Shown here: positions 55,641-64,000 of the stretch, one piece after another
Layout of the letters: the number at the start of each line of letters is the position of its first letter
Position numbering within the stretch: position 1 is the stretch's first letter
NCBI GenBank assembly: GCA_031002005.1
Contig: CM061919.1
Coordinates: 177,427,121 to 177,491,120, forward strand
From: Vandiemenella viatica
Taxonomy: Eukaryota; Arthropoda; Insecta; Orthoptera; Morabidae
Direction: 5' to 3'
Length of the DNA: 64,000 bases
Position numbers and translations under genes: made by a program
The notes under the pieces: generated by a model
Database searches by the model: none
The model's input: only the letters and a program-made list of their open reading frames with translations
Told to the model about the DNA's origin: nothing

Positions 55641-56830
55641 ACTCCATCTTTTCAATTCTGGCCCTGCTTTAGACTAAGGGAGGCAACCGATTTACTAATT
55701 CGCCTCCAAATTTTTTTTTTCATTCTATCACTGAGGCTCCTTTTTTTGGACCTAGTGGTACTGGACCTTGTACGTAGTTTCCGGAACCCCTCGAATTTAT
55801 CAGTTTAGTTTGAAACACTCTTTGATTGGCTATCTTATTTCGATGGTTCCCAATTCCGTATCTTTTCTCCTCTCCTCGAGCCATTTTGCTTTAATTTAGT
55901 GATGTAGCTGAATATTTTGTTTTTTCAATCTACTCTCATTCATTCTCATAATTTATCCATAAAATTTCAGCCTTCTTTTGCGTCTGTAATTTTCTTTGCA
56001 TGCCTATACAAATCTTCAATTTTACCTCTTCCACTAGGAACCGTCTTTTTCTGTATTTGTCCTAGGATATTCCCCTCTTTTTTTTTCCCCTTACTCTTCA
56101 ATCTCCAGTTTCTTATTCAATACCAGGCGTTCTGAGCTGAACATTGCCTCTGTCTTGATCATTGTTGTAGAATGTCTAAGCTTTTCTTTCTAGGAGATCG
56201 CTTTCTTGTTGTATCTGTTTAGTGAAAGCCTATAAGCTAGTTCTGTCTTTGTTCTTGCTTTATTCGCTTCCTTATCAAACCCATTTGGTTTTTATCCATT
56301 CATTCAGGTATTTAAATTTCTCGACTCTCTTAACTTTTCTAAAATTTATTTTGAGAGTTTTTCATTATTTTGTTTGTATTCTATATATTTTATTTTTCCA
56401 TATGAGATCATAAGTCCTGAGTTTTTTTCTGCAAGCTAAGGCAATTTATAAATCTCGTTTAATTCCTGAAGTAAATATTTCAGCCCCTCATTCAGGACGA
56501 CCATGCGAGAAATTATTGCATTACCTCGACGTTAATAAATTAGATCCATGTATGCCATATGGTTACGCAGATAATCTTAATTTTGACTCTTGGTTGTGTT
56601 TTGTCGAGGGGCTGTCTGCAGACTTTAGAAAATTTTACTACCCCAATATAATTAGCATTGAATCTTTTTTATTTTAATACATGTTATATCTATGCTTCCG
56701 AAATAGCTGCTAATGTCAGCAGCAAATTATTGCTAAGCCCTCAAATATTAGAGATACGTATTCATACGATCGGAATCTTACTTCAAGTGTAAGTTTCAAT
56801 TACTATCAGCAAGCCGTTACGCCGAAATAA
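55641..56830. other. T-rich interval with no recognised gene
   Basis: Pyrimidine-rich on the plus strand, with several hydrophobic short frames that reflect base composition. Nothing recognised. Confidence 0.3.
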
Positions 56831-58720
56831 TCTATTATATAAAAATCAATATCTGTCTGTCTGTCTGTTTGTCCTCTATGCGCTCCTAAACCGTTCGTCC
56901 GATTACGGTGAAACTTTGGTGAGTTGTCGAGTGCGCATCCGGGATGGTTCCTAAGAAAAAAAATTTCCAAAAAACCACCCCCTCTTCCCCATAGCACCCC
57001 ATAATCTAAAAACCTACAGATTTTATCCGATTTGTACGGAAATTTGCACACATATACTTTAAAATAAACAGAAAAACACTGCCTACATTTGGTTTCCAAA
57101 AACGCACCCCCTTTCCCCCTTCCCACCCCTTAATGTTTACACAAATTTACACTTTTTATCATATTTCGAAGGAACTTTGCACGCATATACCATTTAAAAA
57201 AATAGAAAAATACTGCAGACATTAGTTTTACATAAACCCAACCCCTCTCATCCGTTCTACCCAAAACCACCCCCTCTTCCCCCTTGCACGCCATAATTTA
57301 AAAAAATACACAGATTTTAACCGATTTTGATGGAAAATTGGCACAGATATACTTTAAAACAAACAGAAAAATTCTGTCTACAAATGGTTTTAAAAAAAAA
57401 ACCTCTCCCCCCTTCCCACCCCCTTAATGAATGTACTTTTCTTTGTATCATCTCTATGCGCTACTAAACCGTTCATCCGATTACGGTAAAACTTTGGTGA
57501 TTTGTCAAGTGTGCGTCCGTGATGGTTCCTAAGAAAAAAAATTACCAATAAACCACCCCCTCTTCCCCATAACAAGCCATAATTTAAAAACCTACAGATT
57601 TTATCCGATTTTGATGCAAATGTGAACACATATACTTTAAAACAAAGAGAAATATACTGCCCTACATTTGGTTTCCAAAAACGCATCCCCTTTTCTTCTT
57701 CCCACCCCTTAACTTTTACACAAACCCACACTTTTTATCAGATTTCGAAGGAACTATGCACGGATATACCATTAAAAAATAGAAAAATACTGTAGACATT
57801 AGTTTCACAAAACCCAACCCCTCCTACCCGTTCTACCCCAATACCACCCCCTCTTCCCCCTAGCACCCATAATTTAAAAAATCACAGATTTTATTAGATT
57901 TTGATGGAATTGGCACAGATATATTTAAAACAAACAGAAAAATACTCAATACATATGGTTTCAAAAATCCAACCCCTCTTTCCTTTTACATCCCTTAAAT
58001 TTTTGTGAATGTTCTCTTTAAAGCTAGCATTGTAACCCGATTTTGAAGGAACTTTGCTTACGTGTACTTTAAAACAAACAGAAAATAATGTCTTTGCCAA
58101 AGTCCATCCCTCTCCCCTTTTACCACCTCCCCTCTCAATTTCCAATGATTTTTATTGAAACCCACAAGTTTTATCCGATTACTGTGAAACCTTTGGAGTT
58201 GTCGAGTGCGCGTCGGAGAAGGTTCCTAAAAATAAAATTCAGAAAAACCACCCCCCCAGCACTTTACAGCCCTTAATTTAAACATACCCAGATTTAATCA
58301 TATTTAGACATAAATTTACACACGTATACTTTAAAACGAATTGAAAAGTACTGCCTACATATAGTTTCACCCGCTCATTCCCTTTACGTCTCCCTAATTT
58401 AGACAAACCCACAACTTTTATCCGATTTTGATGGAAATTGATACATGTATACTATAAAATATACAGAAAAATACTACCTAAATATGGTTTCCAAAAATAC
58501 AACCCCTCTTTCCCTTTACATCCCCTTAATTTTTGCCAGTGTAACTGGAATCACCAAAAACATTACATATCCAAGACCATTACAATAAACTAGAAATTGA
58601 ATGAATCAGTAATTACAATTTATACATAAATATCTAATCTTTACTAAACACAAACGTTCAAATGTATTCATTTAATCTACCTCAAGTCTAGCAATAGCGA
58701 AGCATTGCCGGGTCAGCTAG
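56831..58720 (+). mobile_element. Non-autonomous Helitron, first tandem copy
   Basis: The element begins TCTATTATATAAAAAT after an A and ends with a hairpin (GCAAT 58691-58695, ATTGC 58704-58708) followed 12 nt later by CTAG, then T. A TC start, a 3' hairpin about 12 nt before CTRR, and insertion between A and T are the Helitron hallmarks. There is no Rep/helicase. The interior is modular: a block beginning TCTATGCGCT.CTAAACCGTT recurs at 56875 and 57453, and a degenerate third copy starts near 58172. Shorter GATTTTATCCGATTTTGATG modules repeat many times. Confidence 0.9.
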
Positions 58721-60603
58721 TCTTTCTATTATATAAAAATGCAAGTCTGTCTGTTTGTCCTCTATGCGCTCCTAAACCGTTAGTCCGATTACGGTGAAAC
58801 TTTGGTGGGTTGTCGAGTGATCGTCCTGGGGTGGTTCCTATGAAATAAAATTTCCAAAAAAATACCCCCTCTTCCCCATAACACCCCATAATTAAATAAC
58901 ACCTACAGATTTTATCCGATTTTTATGGAAATTTGCACACATATACTTTAAAATAAACAGAAAAACACTGACTACATTTCGTTTCCAAAAACGCACCCCC
59001 TTTCCCCCTTCCCAACCCTTAATTTTTACACAAACCTACACTTTTTATCATATTTCGAAGGAACTTTGCACGCATATACCATTTAGAAAAATACTGCAGA
59101 CATAGTTTTACATAAACCCAACCCCTCTCACCAGTTCTACTCCAAAACCACCCCATCTTCCCCCTAGCACCCCATAATTAAAAAACACACAGATTTTATC
59201 CGATTTTTGATGGAATTTGGCACAGATATACTTCAAAACAAAGAGAAAAAAAACTGTTTACATATGGTTTCAAAAAAATACAACCTCTCTCCCACTTCCC
59301 ACCCCCCTAAATGAATGTTTTTTTCTTTGTATCTTCTCTATGCGCTACTAAACCGTTCATCCGATTACGGTAAAACTTTGGTGATTTTTCAAGTGTGCCG
59401 CTGGGATGGTTCCTAAGAAATAAAATTTCCAAAAAAACCACCCCCTCTTCCCCATAACACCCCATAATTTAAAAACCTACAGATTTTATCCGATTTTGAT
59501 GGAAATTTGAACACATATACTTTAAAACAAACAGAAAATACTGACTACATTTGGTTCCAAAAAACGCATCTCCTTTCCCTCTTCCCACCCCTTAACTTTT
59601 ACACAAACCACACTTTTTATCAGATTTCGAAGGAACTTTGCACGCATATACCATTAAAATATAGAAAAATACTGTAGACATTAGTTTTACAAAAACACAA
59701 CCCCTCTCGCCCGTTCTACCCAAAACCACCCCCTCTTTCCCCTAGCAACCCATAATTAAAAAAAAAAAAAACGCACACAAATTTGTCCGATTTCGATGGA
59801 AATTGTAAACAGATATACTTTTAAAACAAACAGAAAAATACTGTCTACATATGGTTGCAAAAATCCAACCCCTGTTCCCTTTTACATACCTTAAATTTTT
59901 GCGAATGTCTCTTATATAAAGCTAGAATTGTAACCCGATTTTGAAGGAACTTTGCTTAAGTGTACTTTAAAACAAACAGAAAAATAAAGTCCATCCCTCT
60001 CCCCTTTACCTTCTCCCCTCTGAATTTCCAATGATTTTTATTAAAACCCACAAGTTTTTATCCGATTACTGTGAAACCTTTGTGAGTTATCGAGTGCGCG
60101 TCGGAGAAGGCTCCTAAGAATAAAAATTCGGAAAAAACCACCCCCTCCAGCACTTTACAACCCTTTAATTAAACATACCAGATTTAATCATATTTAGACC
60201 AAAATTTTCACATGTATACTTTAAAACGAATTGAAAAGTACTGCCTACATTTAGTTTCACCCCCTCATCCCCTTCACATTTCCCTAATTTAGACAAACCC
60301 ACATCCTTTATCCTATTTTGATTGAAATTAGTGCATGTATACTATAAAATATACAGAAAAATACTGTCTAAATATGGTTTCCAATAATACAACCCCTGTT
60401 TCCCTTTACAACCCCTTAATTTTTGCCAGTGTAACTGGAATCACCGAAAACATTGCATATCCAAGGACCAATGCAATAAACTAGAAATTGTTAGAAACAG
60501 TAATTACAATTTATACATAATTATCTAATCTTTACTAAATACAAATGTATTCATTTAATCTACCTCAAGTCTAGCAATAGCGAAGCATTGCCGGGTCAGC
60601 TAG
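58721..60603 (+). mobile_element. Non-autonomous Helitron, second tandem copy
   Basis: Head-to-tail with the first copy. TCTATTATATAAAAAT restarts at 58725, only four bases (TCTT) after the first CTAG, and the copy ends with the same hairpin (60574-60578 and 60587-60591) and CTAG at 60600-60603, followed by T. The internal module order matches the first copy, with about 10 percent differences judged by eye in the first 150 bases. No coding capacity. The lack of an A before this copy argues against a fresh independent A/T insertion. Confidence 0.9.
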
Positions 60604-61495
60604 TAATAATAATAAAAAAATACAAACTTGCAGTGAAGCAATAATTAACAGCGATGGTGTTACATAAAACGATCACATGTTTTCTGTTAAACTTTTATGC
60701 TCAGTGGCAGTTAAAAATTACGGGGAATATATTGCGAAAAGTGGAATTAATATTCCTCAAAAATATATTAGTTCAAACTACGACATTATACAGAAAAATA
60801 AGAGCAATATACAGTACGTTTATTATTTTTACGATTTTGTAATTTTATTTTGAGAAGAAAATACACTGATTTTTTTAAATTTAATAATGTGTGTACTAAA
60901 ATAGTTTCGAAGTGCGTCGAAACTATTATTTGAGTAATTCATAAACCAATTCTATTTACAACTGTAATTGACTTTTGTTCCACAAATAATATTTTACATC
61001 CTATTGTACAATACTACTTTACGGTCAACAATATGTGATTACGCACTGTGATGTCAGTTGTAATAAATATGCTTTCGACTTACTAATACTCGAGGAAAGT
61101 ATGCAGATTCATTCGGTAACCAAGTGAGTATTATTCCACATTAGAGTACTTAAAACTACGCAATAAACGCGATATGAAGCTTTTCAATAACGAAGCTTTT
61201 ATTTCAGGAAAAAATACATCAAATTTCTCCAGAAATATCTAAGGCATACTATATAATAAGACTGACATAGACTTCGGTTAGTATTCTTCCCAGCAAAATC
61301 GCTCTTTATACACACAGCAGCGAAAGTTCTAGTCATGCTCGAAGGAGTCAACAGATGTTCCTCGAGCGCTTAAAATGACGCAGACTATAGAAACATTTAA
61401 AAACCATCAAAAGTGGTCAAAAAATACTGCATGGATCACAGAAAATTTTTGGAATGAAATTACAGAATATTTGCAAGTTTTTGAACAGAACTAAA
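60604..61495. other. AT-rich, nothing recognised
   Basis: A TAATAATAATAA tract follows the Helitron. A short inverted pair, ATAGTTTCGA.GTGCGTCGAAACTAT, lies at 60901-60928. No gene. Confidence 0.35.
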
Positions 61496-61865
61496 TTTAA
61501 TGGAGTGTATGCTCCGGTGGCAAATTCCTTTACTCCTTTCTTATTATAATTATTTTATTATTATCATCTTATATACTTTGAATGTAAATTCCCAAACCCA
61601 TCTACTTTTGCCATTTATGAATTTTTGTATATTATTAACCAATTCCCTTGGTCATTTATTCCACTTCCCGACAAATTTACAAGTTTTCCTATTTCCTTGA
61701 GCATGAAATTGAATGCCAGCTTTTGCTCATGGTGAATTTTCCCCATCCATGCACTAATCCTAATTCTTTGACCAATATCTTTCCAACTCTCATCAACAAT
61801 ATACGCCATGTACACTTCTAACACTCTCTTCCTGTCTTTCACTGATCCCAAATCCAGCTACATAA
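61496..61865 (-). pseudogene. CR1 LINE 3' fragment
   Basis: The plus strand starts AATTTAATGGAGTGTATGCTCCGGTGGCAAATTCC, the complement of the CR1 3' UTR signature (given here as two overlapping blocks, GGAGTGTATGCTCC and GGTGGCAAATTCC). The minus frame reads KRVLEVYMAYIVDESWKDIG then KIHHEQKLAFNFMLKEIGKL, corresponding to the last RT blocks. Truncated 5' soon after. Confidence 0.72.
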
Positions 61866-62185
61866 TCGTATTGGTTACTCAACGGGTATTGCTGTAATTT
61901 ATATCACTGACTCAAAATAATCAGTCTTACTCACACATCAGTCTTACTCTGTTAAAATTACACATCAAATACGATGGCTGGCAGAAAATTACTAATTGTT
62001 GTTCTTCAAATGACGATGCGTATATCGTAATACTCTTGGCATTTTTACATAGTTCATTCAATTTTTACACAATATACAATTAGAAATATCACATTCTCGC
62101 GAATTAATCCTACACATTAACAACAAATTACTGTCGTTTCTTTATTGTACACAAAATTTCATCTACAGGTAAGATAATTTAATTT
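61866..62185. other. No recognised feature
   Basis: AT-rich sequence between two CR1 copies. Confidence 0.3.
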
Positions 62186-62189
62186 AGTT

Positions 62190-63015
62190 TAATTTAATTT
62201 AATTGCAATGGAGCACACGCTCCGGTGGCAATTTCCCTACACACCCAAATTCCCGCTATCCTTCACTAACCTACATTTGCCCTCTACAAATTTTAACTTT
62301 AAATTCTTTTAACGTTTTCGGTAGGTTATTCATCATTCCCCTTGGTAACTCATTCCAATCCCTGACACCCTTACCTAAAAAGGAAAATCTTCCCACACCC
62401 TTGTGCCTGAAATCGAGTGCCAGCTTGTGGTCATGGTCATCTTTTCCCTTCCATGAACTACTTTTCATACCTACTGCAATATCTTTACATGCCTCCTCAC
62501 CAGTATACGCCCTGTACACTCCCATTACCCTCCTCATCCTCCTCCTGTCTTGCAATGAATCCCATTCCAGCACCTTTATCATATCTGTCACTGATTGCAA
62601 TCTGCGATAATTTCCAGAAACAAATCTAGCAACCCTTCTTTGCACCTTCTCCAACTCCTGTACTTGATACTCAAAATGTGGGTCCCATACTACACCACCA
62701 TATTCGAGCAATGGTCTGACCAAAGTTTTGTAACCCAATTCCTTCACTTCTCTCGTGCATCCCCTCATCACTCTCTCCAACAAGTGCAGAATTTTGAAAC
62801 CTTTTCCTACCACCTGTCTAATGTGTCCTGCCCAGTTAAGCTTGTTATCAAAAGTAATGCCAAGATATTTACATTTCAAGTCTTCAGCAAGCAATTCGTC
62901 CCCCACCTTATATTCAAAATTAACCTTTTGTTTTTATTTGTGTATCTAATAAGCTGACTCTTCTTTGCATTTATCTTCATCCCATGTTTACCAACCCAAC
63001 TAGATATAATTAACA
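62190..63015 (-). mobile_element. CR1 LINE, best-preserved 3' end
   Basis: The 3' UTR (plus-strand 62190-62270) ends with AATTTAATTTAATTGCAATG preceded by further AATTT repeats, the CR1-style tail. The coding part follows at 62271-62906, extended by an N-terminal frame to about 63010 (LISSWVGKHGMKINAKKSQL). The copy is 5'-truncated within the RT. Confidence 0.88.
62271..62906 (-). pseudogene. CR1 reverse transcriptase C-terminal 211 codons, open
   Basis: This uninterrupted frame covers the RT thumb and C-terminal part: KCKYLGITFDNKLNWAGHIR, GFKILHLLERVMRGCTREVK, YKTLVRPLLEYGGVVWDPHF, QELEKVQRRVARFVSGNYRR, DRRRMRRVMGVYRAYTG, WKGKDDHDHKLALDFRHKGV and GVRDWNELPRGMM, to a stop. All catalytic residues lie upstream in sequence that is missing, so it is a 5'-truncated LINE relic, not a gene. 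The lack of stops across 211 codons suggests this family was active recently. It is a good reference for decoding the other CR1 pieces. Confidence 0.9.
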
Positions 63016-63368
63016 GTAATTGGGTCTTAGCCATTCTAAAGCAAAGTAGAGTGCGAATGTTTTGGTAAGTCATGGTGAGAAAGTAATTCGTTATCAGAAT
63101 TGTTAAAGTAGTAAGAATTTACGCATGTACCGTGATACTGGTCTTGAGTTCGACTATGCTTCAAGTATCTCATTAGGTAACAATTGTTATGAAACGCTAT
63201 TTATCCTGGTTTGACAGACGATCGCTCTTAATGACTATGACTCACACGTAAATAAAACCAGCGCCTGAATTTTGTGCCTACAGATTACGAGTTTTTTTGC
63301 GGCTTCACGTAATAATCTAGATAAATACTGAGACCGTCCCCAATTTTCATGGAAAAAATTCTCGTTTC
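63016..63368. other. No recognised gene
   Basis: Unassigned AT-rich sequence. Confidence 0.3.
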
Positions 63369-63369
63369 A

Positions 63370-63413
63370 CAGGGTTAACGCTATGGCCTTGCGTTCTTGA
63401 GGACGCCGGTTCC
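63370..63413 (+). mobile_element. SINE family A head fragment
   Basis: Reads GGGTTAACGCTATGGCCTTG and TTGAGGACGCCGGTTCC, the A-box to B-box part of family A, then switches to unrelated AT-rich sequence. Either truncated or interrupted. Confidence 0.6.
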
Positions 63414-63696
63414 ACAAACAAATTAATAAAAGAAACATTAAAATAAAGGCTGTATTTTTATTTTATGGTAGCTGAATTTTTATTTATTGATTTGTGAATT
63501 CCTTCCCGGCGTATAGGAGGCAAAAATTCTTTTCAGGTGTTCTTCAGGATAAATGTTACTAATATGATTATTAGCTGACACACATTAAAGAGTTTGATTG
63601 AAAGATATCGATAATATACGAATTCTTCGTGGCAATAATTAAAAAAAAATTCTTTTAACACCACTAACATTCTCATATTCCAAAAATTACTCTTAT

Positions 63697-63815
63697 GCCG
63701 CGTTTACACTCTCGCGCGAGCTTAGACGAGGCGAGGCGAGACATCGCGAACGCGAGAGTGTAAACGGTGCACTCGCGTAGTCTCGCCTCGCCTCGTCTAA
63801 GCTCGCGAGTGCCGC
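63697..63815. repeat. CG-rich nested inverted repeats
   Basis: Two perfect inverted pairs interlock. CGTTTACACTCTCGCG (63701-63716) pairs with 63751-63766. A 27-bp arm starting GCGAGCTTAGACGAGG (63716-63742) pairs with 63780-63806. Outer GTTTACACTC... ends are typical of some insect MITEs. Because the two pairings cannot form together, the region could switch between hairpins. Confidence 0.85.
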
Positions 63816-63858
63816 TCGCCTCAGTGGCGGTTTCTTGACGCGAGTACATTGTTTACAG

Positions 63859-64000
63859 CAGAGGTAGTCAACCTTTATACCTACCGCCCACTTTTTTTTA
63901 TCAATGTATACCTTATGAAATAGACGTACAGCGAGTTAAAACCCGCAATAATAATTTGCCAAATACTTTGTCTGACTTTCGCTACGTTTGGCACAATAAG
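63859..64000. mobile_element. hAT element terminus, cut by the window end
   Basis: CAGAGGTAGTCAACCTTTAT, followed by ACCTACCGCCCAC, resembles the terminal repeats of hAT elements in which CAG(N)GGT..TCAACC opens the element. The rest lies beyond the window, so the partner end and duplication cannot be seen. Confidence 0.5.

Noticed and set aside
55310..55655. Long frames on both strands of the second CpG island
   Set aside because: Arg/Pro-rich products on both strands reflect base composition only.
56806..58276. Several frames inside the Helitron with similar peptides
   Set aside because: They follow the internal nucleotide repeats and differ in frame between copies; no Rep or helicase motif is present.

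Overview
This is a window of a large, repeat-rich eukaryotic nuclear genome, almost certainly an arthropod and most likely an insect. I lean towards a polyneopteran (orthopteroid, stick-insect or cockroach/termite type) because of the dominant tRNA-derived SINE and the LINE families, but that is inference. By eye the DNA is AT-rich with long intergenic or intronic stretches, and it holds no complete host protein-coding gene. The only host gene I can call firmly is a tRNA-Val(AAC) at 19421-19493 on the minus strand. Weaker host candidates are two CpG-rich islands (15350-15670 and 55130-55640). The first leads into a possible first coding exon (15660-15791). A GC-rich segment with a consensus splice donor lies at 39839-40022.

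Most of the recognisable sequence is transposable elements, often nested. 0-4.1 kb: the 3' part of a hAT transposon with a SINE inside it, then a small hAT MITE with a perfect 8-bp target duplication. 4.1-7.3 kb: a nearly full-length but dead CR1-type LINE (esterase-like ORF1, endonuclease, reverse transcriptase) split by a SINE. 7.3-15.3 kb: a mariner tail, two SINE families, a hAT BED-finger remnant sitting inside a diverged tandem repeat, and a LINE fragment. 15.3-25 kb: a CpG island, a fold-back element, SINEs, the tRNA gene and several CR1 3' ends. 25-27.1 kb: three related fold-back palindromes. 27-38 kb: more LINE fragments (at least four lineages), SINEs and a non-autonomous hAT carrying a third SINE family.

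38.5-43.1 kb: an intact-ended but frameshifted mariner (38495-39836, TA duplication) and a hAT element with perfect 8-bp duplications (40933-43123) that contains a ZBED5-like transposase remnant, a SINE and another MITE. 45.4-48.9 kb: a LINE interrupted by a PIF/Harbinger-like MITE (3-bp duplication), two SINEs, another LINE remnant and a 406-bp hAT MITE with a perfect 8-bp duplication. 49.9-54.4 kb: a 185-bp-arm palindrome and a patchwork of diverged tandem arrays. 56.8-60.6 kb: two head-to-tail non-autonomous Helitrons. 61.5-64 kb: CR1 3' ends, a CG-rich nested inverted repeat and a hAT terminus cut by the window end.

The least explained signal is a recurring layout, CTGAWGA then a hairpin then GAAA, in the arms of unrelated palindromes and at scattered sites. 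It resembles the catalytic core of hammerhead ribozymes, with one extra base. The second is the tandem Helitron pair.
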